Below are positions 1 through 12,408 of a stretch of 64,000 nt of DNA, piece after piece (the first letter of the stretch is position 1; the number at the start of each line of letters is the position of its first letter). A model generated the notes under the pieces. That model did not search any database and was not told the origin of the DNA. It worked only from the letters and a program-made list of their open reading frames with translations. The stretch lies in the NCBI RefSeq assembly GCF_001411555.2, contig NC_049901.1, forward strand, positions 33,614,838-33,678,837, written 5' to 3'. Position numbers and translations under genes: made by a program. Origin of the DNA: Juglans regia (taxonomy: Eukaryota > Streptophyta > Magnoliopsida > Fagales > Juglandaceae).

Positions 1-23
1 AATGCATAAAATGTTTTAAATGT

Positions 24-51
24 GATATATATATATATATATATATATATG
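24..51. repeat. (AT)n microsatellite
   Basis: Simple dinucleotide AT run at the window edge, followed by about 240 bp of AT-rich non-coding DNA that forms the 5' flank of the hAT relic. Confidence 0.9.
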
Positions 52-293
52 AGTACTTGGTCTACCATGTATTATGTCTTGTTCGTACTTTGTTAATTAA
101 CGAGGAATTAAGTTGTTATTTAGTTCCCCTAACCAAGATTGCATTAAAACTAAACACATTGCCTCCAGTTACTTCTCACCGCTGCTTTAATTTAGGCAGT
201 ATGTGTGTTTGGTTATGTATTTGTTGTGTTTGATTATTTACTATATTGTGTTTGGTCGTCTTTATTACTCAATAACATATGGAATAAGATTTT

Positions 294-764
294 TTGAGTT
301 TTAATGTCAGTACAATCCAAGAGGTTGGTGGTGATTCCTCTTCTATTCCAGTGGATGTGGAGGAGCATGAGAGTTTTCCAAACCCTTCATCCATATATGC
401 ACAACACCCTACCCATTCCATCTCACATTTACCCAAAAAATCCAAAAAAATACCTAGTCACCAACCGGTAGTTTGGGAATACTTTACTAAAATGCAACAT
501 ATTGACCACGATAACCCAAAAATTCAGTGCAATTATTGCACTAAGCTATACAATTACTATTACAGGAATGACACTTCATCTATAATACACCACCTCCAGA
601 ATGCATGTGAAACTTCCTATTTTAGAGTTAAAGGAGTTGGAAAAAGTCGATCATCTAGTGTTAAGAGGGATGCGGAGGAAAGAGTGTGTAGCCCACAATG
701 TAACACTCGTCCTTGTAGTGGGACTTTAGAAAATGAGATGGGAATTACTGATTTTTTTTTTTAA
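294..764 (+). pseudogene. hAT transposase, 5' part with BED zinc finger (split gene)
   Basis: This 156-codon segment carries a BED-type zinc finger around residues 60-110: a tryptophan-containing VWEYF segment, C-x2-C (CNYC), and an H-x4-C end (HHLQNAC). BED fingers bind transposon ends in hAT transposases and in the RICESLEEPER/ZBED genes derived from them. The reading frame runs into a T-rich tract and stops. The next hAT motif appears only at about 4.6 kb on the same strand, so I read this as the first half of one transposase gene split by a ~3.8 kb insertion. The start codon is uncertain because the track treats TTG as a start at 294. It is a relic and not a functional gene. Confidence 0.75.
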
Positions 765-769
765 AAAAT

Positions 770-3700
770 TTCCATTTCCTTCCCAAGATATGAAAGGTTA
801 TAAGTGTAAGATAAAAACCTACTCTATAAGTTAAATGAGAGTTTGCAGCGGAAATCTTTAAATTAAAATAAAAGTTCTTTTACAAAATTACCGTTTCATA
901 AGTTACATAAAACCCGCATAGGCTTCAGTCACTATTCCCTTGGGCCATGGCTGTCCTGATGCTTTTTCCTTACTTTGTCCCTAGGAGGGGGAGGGACATA
1001 AATAAAAACTAAAGTGAGTCGAATACTCAATAAGTATTACTTCATATAGTCAAAATATGCTAACATAGGTTTTCAATCATGCATTCACATTTATCTACAT
1101 ACTTTACATAAGCATTCATTTTATTTAAAACATTACAAGGTGAGGCTTTTCTTTAAAAATATTTTCATTTTATAAAACATTTCTCACACCTCGTATTTTC
1201 ATTCATAAACAAAATAAAGCATACATTCATTCATTCATTCTTTTCACTTTTCCTCTCGCCGATACACACTATTATACCACATGTGTTGGGGTTAGAGGTC
1301 TTTTGGACCTGGATTCTGCCTATGGCCACAAGTTGGGAATCTCTTTCAGTCAGGGGGTAGCACTAGGTGCACGGCCAGTACTACTTACTCGTCATTGCAA
1401 TATGCCCAATCATTTGGTACTCATTCATTCAATCATGGCCGTTACGTATTTTTATACATTAAAACATTCATTTATTTCCTTTCCTTTCATTTCATTCATT
1501 CAGTCCTTTCCTTTTCATTCCTTTGATCAGTCCATTCATTTCATAAAGATCGTTTAAAAGCATAAGCTTGAACCTCAACATTTAAAACATCCTTTAAAAT
1601 CATAAACATGATCATCATCGTAAGCATAAGTTCGTGGCATCATTTAAAATCGTTTCATAGCCTCGTTTAAAATCCCTTTCATAGCCTCAGTTAAAAATAC
1701 ACTTCCATCACGTCACTTTTCATATCATTTAAAAGCATTGAGCAAAAACCTTAACATTTCATTTCATCATTTAAAATAAAGACAGTAGTTACTACATATA
1801 CTATCCATTCACATGCATACAACTATTACTTTGGGTGCATAAATAGGGGTTGCCAAAGAAGGCCTTTACATACATATACCTTTAAACACTTATACTTAGC
1901 ATACTTTCATAAACATCATTTCATTTCATTTCATAAAGCATTATAAAGAGAAACTTTTCATTTTCATTTCATATCATTTGGAAAACTCTAAAAGAGTATG
2001 AACATAATACTTACCTGGACTCCATACTATACTCATTTCATGCAGTCTATTCATGTGCGTGTCAAATGGCAACCTACATGCATACATAACCTTAACGTCA
2101 TTTCCTATTCAAGTGCATAAGCAACTAAACTTAGAAATACTTAAACTTATCTTCACTAGAACTTCCTTCACTTAGACACACTATCATCCAAGTCCATCTT
2201 CTATGCTTTCATTTATCACGTTTCTTAAATTCTCAACCCATAGCTAGGACCCACTTGAGATCATCTTTCAAACACAAGGCCTTCTACTTCACGTTCATAT
2301 CCTTCAAAATGAACCTCCTTTATTCACTTTAATGACTAAGATATACAATCACCTTCGTCATGCTCTTCCTACCCAACCATCACTTCTAATGCATAACTTG
2401 AACCAACCATGTTATACAACATAATCCTAGTCAATCCATACATCTCTTCCTTTATTCATTTATAACCTAACTAACACTTCACCGTAATCTTAACCATGCG
2501 TAATACACAACTTTAAGCCAACCATGAGGCTTAAACATCGTGTACTCATGCTTAACATAGATTATCCATGACATACGATAAATCTACTCGGCACATCTGG
2601 CTAACCAAATTACACATGTACCTTATCCATTTTATCACATGTGATCAACATATAATCCACTAACACCCGCTTGTGTAAACAAGCTCCATACTCCGATACT
2701 AACCTCCAACTCGAACCCATACAATATGACACTTTATACAACCCGTCCAACTACTTAGCTTATCCCGACACTTCACACGACCTACATGATGTACAACCAC
2801 ATCATGGTTACGCCACATCCAATCACTTCACATAGCACTTCGAACTGAATGGCTCATCCCATCACTTTACAAAATTCCCAACAACTTCCAAACTGCACCG
2901 TGATCTCATCCCTTCACGTGGCATCCGGCCACTGCACAACTGCCCAATCACCCCATTCTTCTCACAACACAACTCTACATTTAACCCCCGTCACTTCATA
3001 GCACGTTGCCATAACACCAACTACGTCACACCTGCACAACAAACCCGTCACAGTGACAATACAAACTACACAGTGACGCCCCTCACTTCAAACTACCTGG
3101 TCACATTACAAACTACTCCACAACACCGTTCACAATTCACAACAGCATCACATACTTCACGTATAATCCCATCACTTCACAACTACATCACACAGTTCAC
3201 AACACTGCACACTTCACAACAATAATAAATAAAATGTCAAAAGAAAGGGAGAGAGATTACACCATGCGTCAGGGCTGACCTGTTGCATCGTTGCTGCCCA
3301 ACATGGTCCCGCAATGGCAACTACACACGTGCAAGGAGGGGCCAGTTGAGGCACGGTGCTCTTTGTCATGACCTTAAAATAGGATTTTTTTGGGTGGCTT
3401 GTAACTTGAGTTTGGTGGGGTTTTGTGGTGAGAGCAGGAGGTGGGTTTTGGTCTCACTGTGGTTAGGTTTGGCCATGTACAGTGGTGGGGGTGTGCATGG
3501 GAGTCATGGGGCTGACCCCTAGTGGCCATCGGTGGCAACGGTCATGGGCAATGTCTGTGCATGGCGGCATGGTGATAGATGGGAGGAATCCATGAGGGAG
3601 AAAGGGAGATGTGCAGCTGGGGTGCACGACAGTGGATCTAGGGAGAGGAGGTGGCCTACGGTGAGGCATGGTGGCTTATGGTGGTTCAATGCCAAGATCT

Positions 3701-4595
3701 AGGTGGAGCTACGGCGGCGATGGGGAGCTTGAGGGAGAAAAGAGAGATCAGAAGGGAGAGGAAGAGCTATGGCATGAGGTTGGAGCCGTGAGGGAGGGGT
3801 GGTCAGCGAGGCTCGATGACGAGCTCGTGGGATGCTCTCGGTGGCGCGGTGGAGAGAAACCTAGCAAGAAGAGAGAGAGGGCTACGGGGCTTCGGGGAAG
3901 GGCTGGGGGATCTGCGGCTACGGGGTTATCAGAGGTGGAGGAGGTCGCTAGTGAAATGGTGTCGTCAGCATGCGGCGGCAACAAGGGGCTGGCGTGGAGG
4001 GTTAGAGAGAGAGGGAAGAGGAAAAGTGAGGGGAAAAGTTTGGGTTTTTGGGATTTAATCCCAACCCTTCATCTAAGGGTCCCCAAATTTGATCTAATGA
4101 TGGGAATTAAACACATAAAATAAACTAACTAAAAATAGGAAAATAAGATAGAAATACAATGGGACTAATTAAAAGCCCAACTTAATTTCTTAAAATATAA
4201 TCTTTCATCATAAAATACAATGATGAAGTTTGCTAAATATTTTTAAGAGAAATAACATCATCTAAATAAGTAGATGTTTTAACATAAAATGAAATAATGA
4301 ATATTACATAATACTCTTAAAGAACTAAAATCATTTAAATAAAATGATTTGCAAAAATTATATTATTTTTGAGACTTCACAATATCAAAAAGCTTACTTG
4401 AAAATTAAGCTTGGTTCAATAATACCAACAATGCCCCTCTTAAAAATAATTTTGGACATTTAAAATGTTTCGAAGGCATTAAAACATTGGGTTTCATTTA
4501 AAAATCATCTGCAATATTTAAAACATGACTTCGAGATTTAAAACACAATGTAAGACTCGTGACCAATCGAGAGAAAAAGAAGCTGTTAGTCACAC
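770..4595 (-). mobile_element. Non-coding LTR-like element, copy A (inserted in the hAT gene)
   Basis: About 3.8 kb with no conserved ORF separates the two hAT halves. Read on the minus strand it has the anatomy seen in the copies at 20.4, 28.0 and 55.2 kb: a GC-rich leader (about 4080-3240), a 5' splice-site-like CAG|GTAAGTATT with GT at 2014-2013, a hairpin TGAGT-n5-ACTCA at 1015-1029, and a pyrimidine tract ending in CTCCTAG with AG at 982-981. The GC-rich ORFs inside (3283-4123, both strands) match nothing I know and look like chance frames. Exact ends and TSD could not be fixed. By analogy with copy C it is probably a solo LTR or a non-autonomous LTR retrotransposon. Confidence 0.55.
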
Positions 4596-4602
4596 ATAAG
4601 GT

Positions 4603-6225
4603 CTAGTGAAGTATGATACAGAAAAATTTAGGGTGTCAACCGCTAAGTTTTTTATTATGTATGAATTGTCCTTTAGGCTAGTGGAGCATGAAGGATTTGT
4701 TGAGATCGTGGCTGGTTTAGAGTCTCGATTTAGTTTGTCATCCCGAATCACTTTAAAAATTGATTGTATTAAGTTGTATAACGAAGACAAGATATAGCTA
4801 AAGAGATTATTGGATGGTCAAAGAATCTGTCTTACCACCAATACATGGATGTTGGTGCAAAATATGAATTACATGTGCATTACTGCACATTGTATTGATT
4901 GCAATTGGAGATTGCATAAAAAAATACTTATGTTTTGCCAAATTCCTGACCATAAGGGCGAAACTATTGGAAGGGTGTTAGAGTTGGGATTACATGAATG
5001 CGGTGTTGATAAAATTTTGACCATCACGGTTGACAATGCCTTCTCAAATGATGTTGTTATTGATTACATGAGAATGAGAATAAAAAACAATGATTGTACT
5101 ATATTGAGTGATGAATTTCTTCCCAAACAATGTGATGTCCATATATTGAATCTGATTGTTTTGGACAGCTTGAAGGATGTTTATAAATTTGTAACAAATA
5201 CTAGGGATTCCATCAGGTATGTGAAATCTTCACCGTCAAGATTTTTCAAGTTCAAGGCTTGTGCGACAAAGGAAAAGATTAGTAGGATGATGATTTGCTT
5301 GGATGTTCCTACTAGATAGAACTCCACATATTTGATGTTGAGTACCATTAAAAAACAAAAACAAGCATTTGAATAATATGTGTTTGTGGATAAACAATTC
5401 GTGAACCCCACTAGTAATGATTGGAAAAGTGTACGAATTTTTGTAGAGTTGCTAAAAAAATTTTATGATGTTATATTGAACATTTCTGATTCTTTATATG
5501 TGACGGCTAATGTATATTTTGAGCAACTTTGCACAATTGAAGATGCATTAAATGATATGTGCTTGTGTAATGATATTATCACTAGTACTATGGGCATAAA
5601 TATGAGAAGTAAGTATGACAAGTATTGCAGTAGAATAAATAGGTTCAACTTGATGATATATGTTGTTTTTGTGTTGATCCACGACATAAAATCATGGCAA
5701 TAAAGTTTTGGTTGCAAAAGTGCAAAAGGTATGAGTTGGCGGATAAGATACAGGACAAGGTTAAACTTCTTTTAGGTCGCTTGATCGAGCAGTATAACAC
5801 ATTTTGTGTGGCTAGTGGGGGGGAGTTCTAATGTGGCTCAAGGGAGGCCAAGCACTACTAATACAAATATTGGCAATGAGTCGGGAGCAGGGTGTTATAA
5901 AGTTTAGATCAGAGCTAGAGAGGTATTTTTCTGAGGAGTGTGTAAAAGACTCACTCGGTTTCGATATCTTAGATTGGTGGAGAGTTAATGCCGCCAATTA
6001 TCCTATCGTTGATGAGGTAGCATGTGATGTGTTAGCCACCCTCATTTTCATTATTGCCTCAGAACCCACATTCAGTATTGGAGAATGCATATTGGATCCT
6101 TAAAAAGTTTATTGTCTCTAGAAATTGTTAAAGCCCCCATTTGCATCCAAAATTGGTTAAGGAAAAAACCAGTCAACATTCGGGAGTTGAAAGAATACAT
6201 ACAGTCGATGGACCTTGAAGGTAAG
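4603..6225 (+). pseudogene. hAT transposase, 3' part with catalytic core and dimerisation domain
   Basis: Six-frame reading gives a broken hAT transposase. The order is a YDTEKFR...EHEGF segment (about 4606-4797), a stop, then the RNase-H-like core with the TNTWMLVQNMNYMCITAHCI segment and TVDNAFSND (about 4810-5319), and the middle helical region (5380-5703). After frameshifts comes the C-terminal dimerisation domain (5831-6103) with RYFSEE, LDWWRVNAANYPI and ASEPTFS motifs. Several stops and frame changes exclude function. A GTAAGT-like sequence follows at about 6220. Together with the BED segment at 294-764 it represents one degraded element; terminal inverted repeats were not identified. 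Confidence 0.8.
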
Positions 6226-6649
6226 TTTGAAACTTGAAATAATTTTTTTAATATCTATCTAACTCAGTTTATTATATATCTAACTCAGTTTTTAATATTT
6301 GCTTAGATGATTATCTAGCTTCATCTTCAACCGAGGCTGTTGTGAGTTTTCCTTCATGTTCATGCTAAAAAACTTAGAATATGTTACGAGAGAATAGGTT
6401 CATCTTCAATGGACATATTGGTATCATACATGCAATGGCTATGTTATGTTATATATGTTTCGTTCTAATAACTCAGTTTATTATAAGTTTTGTCACTATG
6501 GAAAGAGACTATACTATTAAGTCTGGTTCTTCATAACTCAATGCTTGGCTTTCTCACATCACTACAACAAAAAATAATTTTTGGAACGAAATGAAAATTG
6601 TCCCAAAAAGTGAGATTTAGGAAAGCATTTCAGATTTTGTCCCAAAAAA

Positions 6650-7095
6650 ATGACAGAAGAACAAAACCATTCAAATGCGTTTGAACGGTATAATTAGGGA
6701 CGGAATATTTTGTCCCTAATAATGAAGCCGTTCGAATGTAATGTTTTAACGTTCGGACGGTTAAATTTAACCGTTCGAACGTACATTTTAGCGCGTTAAG
6801 TAAAATTATTATAGCGGAAAATTGTTCTACCGTTCGAATGTACAATTTTCACCGTTCGAATGATGCATCCACATTGTTCAAACATACATATTGGCGCGTT
6901 AAGTAAAATTAATATAGTAGGAAACTGCTCTACGTTCAAACGTACAATTTCACCGTTCGAAAGATGAATCAGCACAATTCAAACGTTCAATTTGGCGCGT
7001 TAAGTAACATTATTATAGCAGGAAATTGATCTACCGTTCGAACGTACAATTTTTATCGTTCGAATGATGAATCAATAATGTTCGAACATTATTTG
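6650..7095. repeat. CACTA left subterminal repeats (GTTCGAACG motif)
   Basis: Many spaced copies of the near-palindromic motif ACCGTTCGAACG, some with single changes, occur here together with a repeated GGCGCGTTAAGTAA segment (about 6790, 6893, 6992) spaced roughly 100 bp. This is typical of CACTA subterminal binding-site arrays. Confidence 0.75.
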
Positions 7096-7319
7096 TATGG
7101 TTCAAATAGTGATCATATGTTTTTTTTTTAGAGAATTATATTTATATTAACTAGTAATTATAAGAAATTTATCAATTAAATAATAGGAACAATATCAATC
7201 AATAATTAGTTTAGAAAATATAAAATAATACTAATTCATAATTAAATACTGAATTTAATAAACACTAAATATTGTCTATTCTAAAAACAAATAAATAAAT
7301 AAATAAAAGATAGAAAGTA

Positions 7320-8552
7320 CTAAGACCCCAACTCTTTGCACACTTCCTCGACTGCAGCTAAGTGTTCCTCTATATGTGGCAGTCGAGTACTGATGGTGAC
7401 CTGAGTCGCAGACATGGCATCAAACTTCGTACGTAACTCAGGCATGGTACCAATAATCTTTGTACGAAACTCAGACACAGCAAAACGAACCTCCATACGC
7501 ACTGCATCAATCAACGATGATGTCTGTCCATTGATGGCTGCATGCACAATCTCAACCATGTCCTCACGAGCAGCGCTGTGTACTAATGCCTCGATCTGTC
7601 TGGATGTCCTAACGACCGATACACTATGATCTTCCGGCTGTGCATCTCTTTGAGGATCAACCGAGTCTGGAACATGTCCACGAAGAAGCAGTCTCGAGTG
7701 TCTTGTTCTGCATGAGAGGGTGGTGCTGTCGATTGGTCTCATCGGCTCCCGTTTACGCTCGGCAACATCAGGCATGACACCGAAAAATAGCAAAAATCAG
7801 GTGATCAGGATCCTGAATGGCAGTATATCGGTCAAAATGTACTGGGACTCTGATCGAATCCTATCAAATATATACCCCACCAAGTCGATAGGAATACCAC
7901 GAGCGACCCGTATCATAAATTTCTTCCGATCAATGCCAACCTCTGTCTTATGCTGCCGAGGGTCAATATTGTTGGCGATTATCAAATTCAGGATCTTGAA
8001 GAAATAAGATAGATATGTCTACTTGATGCTCTTCGTCCCGTCATACGGGGGAGCATCTGGACCAACTACCAAATCCCTCACCTCATGATCAGCAAGGGTA
8101 TCGACCTCATCTGTATAAACCGGTGCCTCCTCAGTTGTCTCCGCCTCAGCTGAAGGATCACACTCTCTAGGCACCACGTTTGGATATGCATCTGGCAACC
8201 TAGGAATACCGAGATGCTTAGCGAGTCCATCCCATGAAAATACAACTGAAACTCCTCGGACAGAGATCCTGTATGCCCCTCCATCATCTGGGTTGGCACC
8301 ATCGAGCTCTCTATAGAACTCAAAAACAATATAAATATAGGAGACGGTCTCCCATGATTCCTCCCGCTCATCTAAGATAGGTCCCCAACCACGATCACTG
8401 AAGACTGATGGCAGGGAAAGACCCTCCCAAACAAGACTCTGAAAGTTAGAAAGCTTCACTTGTCGCTCTACTAAAACAGTCATCTCCCTGCCTAGACTGA
8501 TACTCGTCTCAACTAGTTTGCGTCGCTTACGTCCCGCCCTAGAAGAAGACAT
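7320..8552 (-). pseudogene. Putative plant transposon protein (CACTA-borne ORF) with two in-frame stops
   Basis: Three open segments (8552-8019, 7985-7797, 7793-7320) lie in the same frame and are separated only by TAG (8021-8019) and TGA (7799-7797). They form a continuous ~410-codon frame. The N-terminus is basic (SSSRAGRKRRK). The middle has FQSLVWEGL, EFYRELDGAN, RGVSVVFSWDGLAKHLGIP and a following LIT...GV segment. These fit the plant domain annotated as 'putative plant transposon protein' (recalled as Pfam PF20167, not checked). The C-terminal ~150 residues look helical and charged (IEEHLAAVEEVCKEL). The ATG at 8552 starts the conserved part; an upstream ATG at 8591 is possible. Two point nonsense changes with an otherwise intact frame suggest recent inactivation, or readthrough or splicing I cannot see. 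Confidence 0.6.
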
Positions 8553-9485
8553 TTTAATCAACCTGAAATTTACAATTAAAGAGATTATCAATACAACATT
8601 AACGATAAAAATATAATAAATAACTAATCACTAAATTACATACGAATAGTAATTTAATAACGTGAGACATTGTGAACAACAAAATTTTATGAAAATAATA
8701 TCACATTATTTAATATTAATTAGATTAATATTAATAGAAATTAAATATTTAACAAAATGTGGTAAATTTCTATATTAATTTGACTATAATATAATATCTA
8801 TTCTCGTTAAGATTTAATAGAACTACAATATGGAATAAAAATATTGATTCACTAATATTACTAAATTTAATTATACCGTTCGAATGCTTAAAATAGTGTT
8901 CGAACGGTATGCAAACCTGTTTGGCATGTATAGTTCGAACGTATAAAACAATGTTCGAACGGGTACTGTTTGAACATCTAAAACAACATTCGAAAAGTTA
9001 ATTAATAAACTTGTGTGGTTCATACCGTTAGAACACCCTACCCAAGGTTTGAACAGTATGCGAATGGAACTCAGCAACTACGCTGAGTCAACTCAGCCAT
9101 TGAAATCCATGGAATCCTTCGATTCCATCGATTTTTCAACAAAGTAATATAAAGAGACTTAAATAAGCCTCCCTACATTGGATTGAAGCAAATCTACGGT
9201 GAGTATTAATGGATAAATTGTTTTATCCTAATTTAAACAAATAATCCATCAAAAACCTAAATTTAAACGGTAAAATGGTTAGAAAAATAGCATACCGGTG
9301 ATTAGAGGAAGAGGCTTCGACTGGGTACTGTTCGTGGTGGCGACGGCTGCTTTAAATGGCGAAAGATGGACAGTTATCTTGGAGAAAACAACGTTTTGTT
9401 AATAGTGCGGTGTCCGTGAAAATGACCAATCGGGACAACTTATATATGGAAGACAATTCGAACGGTTTACTTCTATACATTTAAA

Positions 9486-10115
9486 TACTATATTAATATA
9501 TTAACATAATATATTTTAGTTATAGTCTAATTAGATGACACTAAATATGATACTATATATATGTTATCTATAGTCTAATATATTAACATATTATATTTTA
9601 GTTATGGTCTAATTAGATGACACTATATATGATACTATATCTATGTTATATATAGTCTAATATATTAACATAATATATTTTAGTTATAGTCTAATTATAT
9701 GACACTATATATGATACTATATATATGTTATCTATAGTCTAATATATTAACATATTATATTTTAGATATGTTCTAATTAGATGACACTATATATGATACT
9801 ATATCTATGTTATATATAGTCTAATATACTAACATAATATATTTTAATTATAGTCTAATTATATGACACTATATATGATACTATATATGTTATCTATAGT
9901 CTAATATATTAACAAGTTATATTTTAGTTATGGTCTAATTAGATGACACTATATATGCTAGTACTATAGATGACACTATATATGATACTATGTATATGTT
10001 ATATATATTCTAATATATTAACATAATATATTTTAGTTATAGTCTAATTAGATGACACTATCTATGCTAATACTATAGATGAGACAATATGTTGATACTA
10101 TACATATGTTACTTA
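9486..10115. repeat. 82-bp AT-rich tandem repeat array inside CACTA
   Basis: The motif TCTAATATATTAACAT recurs at about 9574, 9656, 9738, 9820 and 9900, giving 82, 82, 82 and 80 bp spacing. A partial unit precedes these, and longer variant units (about 109 bp) follow towards 10110. Each unit also contains TCTAATTAGATGACACTAT and a TATATGATACTATAT stretch. About seven copies are present. Confidence 0.85.
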
Positions 10116-10309
10116 TAATTTAATTAGTATGATATTATATATTCATATATACTTTACTGTAATATAATATATAATATGCTCAATTATATATTATAATATG
10201 ATATTACTATGTTACTAAACTATAGTATCATCTAATATGTCTATATATATTAATGTTGTTCTTTTATTTAAATGTATAGTGTAAAAGAAAATATTATTAA
10301 ATATTTACC

Positions 10310-10865
10310 AAACCATTCGAACTGTTAATAATAAGAGTTCGAACGACTAATGTTCGAGCGGGAATTCATCCATTACCGTTTGGACAAACTATTTATAAGT
10401 TCAAATGTGAAAATTTAGGAGGCAAAACAAACAGACATGGAGATGCGCCTCAAACAACATGAAGAACAACAAGAAGAGTTCAGAAGACATATGCAACTCC
10501 AAATGCAGTAGCTTATGCAACACTACAGACCTCCAAGCAACTAATATTTTTTGCGTACATATTTTGAGATTATCTATTTATGTACGAACAATGCCAGTCT
10601 CACGATTATTTATTTAGTTCGTAGTGTTCGAACAGAACTTATACCGTTCGAACGCTTATATCGTTCGATCTAATCCTTCAATGTTCAAACGGAAATTTAA
10701 ATTAATACCGTTCGAACGTGTGTATAATTTATTTTTGTTCGAACATATTTTGCAATCTTTCAAACACATTAATCTTGTTCAAACGTAAAATTGTAACCGT
10801 TCGAACGATATTCTAGGACGAATTTCAACCGTGACAAAATAAATTTCCATTCGAACATGTTGAAA
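10310..10865. repeat. CACTA right subterminal repeats
   Basis: Repeated GTTCGAACG-type units (for example near 10320, 10637, 10650, 10710 and 10798) mirror the left subterminal zone of the same element. Confidence 0.7.
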
Positions 10866-11018
10866 GGTTTCCTTCAATTTCATCCCAAAAGATATTTTTT
10901 GGGACGAAATGGTAATTTTCATCCCAATATATCTTTTGGCACAGTGTTGTTGGAACAAGCTCAGGATGAATATTTGGGACGAAAATTTTCGTCCCAAAAG
11001 AGCCTTTTTGTTGTAGTG

Positions 11019-12266
11019 CGTTCTTCTCGTACTCATAATTATCTAATGAGTCCTAATTGTTCTGTTACCAAGTAAAAGAAGAATTTTGTTTGCACGTTTC
11101 CCGAGTTCTTGATAGAATTATTTATATGAATTGGAATTTTAACTGGAACATAACAGATATACCTATTTGCATATGATAAGTCCAAACCTTTTATTGATAC
11201 CATAAATTGGGAAATTGTATCTAGCATGTTATAGAAGTGGGGGGATCTGAATGAAAGAGTCAAAGGTAAAGGGAGTTGCGGTGTACAGAACTATATGGTC
11301 GAAAGCCTTCCTGAACTGAAATTTACTAGTGTGGGTAATCTGTCTTAGATAGTTGGGGTTTTTAATTACCATTATGTCCCCTATAGATTTATGCAAGGGT
11401 GAAAAAAGAATGCGTGCTCTTCACTCACGTATTGATAACTTGTTTATTCCCACCCATTGTTTTTTCATTACCAGCTTTTAGATGATTATTCAATTGATTG
11501 TTGAATCAGTATATATTTTATTATCTCATTGGTGATTAATTTTGTAGATTGGAGATTTGAGAATTCCACGGGTGTAGCAAAACTAAATGAAGAGGGCCCA
11601 AAACTTGGAAAATTTCTTAGGTTGCTGTTACTCCAGCTCTCCACCTGATGAAACCAAAGTCTACTGCCAAACCCTAGAGGACCATGACCAAAACAATGTC
11701 TCCAAAATCAAAATAATTCATCTCTTGTAAATTTTTATTTTATAATGTAATGTATAAATACAAGATAATGTAGTGAATTGCATTGTGTGTTGCATGCATT
11801 TTTACATGATGAATATTGTATATATTTTCTTTTGCATGCATTTAGTTAAAATGGTAATTAGTTTTTAACTTTAGTTTTTTTAATATTTTTTATTTTTATG
11901 AAGTAGAACCAAACTGTATTCTCTCATAATCCAATTTGACGTGAAGAGGAGATCATATTATATATATATATATATATATAGGCTTTTCTTAAAATAAAAA
12001 ATAAATAAAAAATAAAAGAAACAGGTATACGGCGGAACCCGGATTTTCGAGTTTTAAAAACCTGGATTCATCTGGGTTCTAGCCCAGGTCATAATCCAGG
12101 TCGGAACCTGAGTCCTGGGCCGGGTATACCCAGGCACCCAGTCCAGAACCCGGATGAACAATCCTAGATGAGAGATCCATGTCTCGTAATTAGATGGTGA
12201 ATAAGGACATAATGTGCCCCTTATTTTATGGGTTCAATTCCAACAAGAACTGGCACCTAGCCCAAT
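11019..12266. other. Intergenic, no gene seen
   Basis: AT-rich flank of the CACTA element. It contains an (AT)n run at about 11955-11980 and a GC-richer block (about 12025-12165) made of repeated CCCGG/CCTGG/CCCAGG words. I recognise no coding or RNA feature. Confidence 0.6.
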
Positions 12267-12408
12267 TGATGGGTCTGATTGCCCAATGAAAAGGATTGAA
12301 GGGAAAGAACAAGAAATTGGAATAGTTTATTGAATAAATTGTTCCACTCAAGATTGGAACGCACCAATATTCAAGTGTTTAAAGAGATTCTTAACACTTT
12401 TTTTGTCA
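12267..12408 (-). mobile_element. Short LTR remnant (same family as 31924-32081)
   Basis: On the minus strand it runs from TGACAAAAAAAGTGTTAAGA to CCCATCA. It resembles the 158-bp LTR at 31924-32081 across its length, including the AGTGTTAAGAAT start, a CTTGA...TTCC middle and a CCCTTCAATCC...CCCATCA end. No primer-binding site follows here, so it is a solo or 3' LTR fragment. Confidence 0.6.

Larger units (their letters stand above)
6560..11018 (-). mobile_element. CACTA (En/Spm-type) DNA transposon
   Basis: The element starts CACTACAACAAAAA at 6560 and ends with the complement (…TTGTTGTAGTG) at 11018. Both termini continue into similar sequence containing TTTTGGGACGAAA-type blocks. It is flanked by CAT (left) and CGT (right), consistent with a 3-bp target duplication carrying one change. 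Subterminal zones (about 6650-7090, 8876-9060, 10310-10860) repeat the palindromic unit CCGTTCGAACG many times, as expected for transposase-binding subterminal repeats. Internally it holds one minus-strand ORF region (7320-8552) and an AT-rich 82-bp tandem array. No CACTA TNP2/TNPD transposase was seen, so it is probably non-autonomous. The strand given is that of the internal ORF. Confidence 0.85.

Noticed and set aside
1303..1557. 84-residue ORF in copy A
   Set aside because: Rich in CATTCATTC-type simple repeats; no motif and opposite to the element's apparent transcription.
3283..4123. Overlapping GC-rich ORFs on both strands
   Set aside because: Low-complexity composition, no family motif, frames open on both strands, and located inside the non-coding copy A; similar to chance frames in GC-rich leaders.
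9486..10115. Regular 82-bp repeats as a possible CRISPR-like array
   Set aside because: No repeat-spacer alternation; whole units are tandem, and the context is a plant CACTA element.
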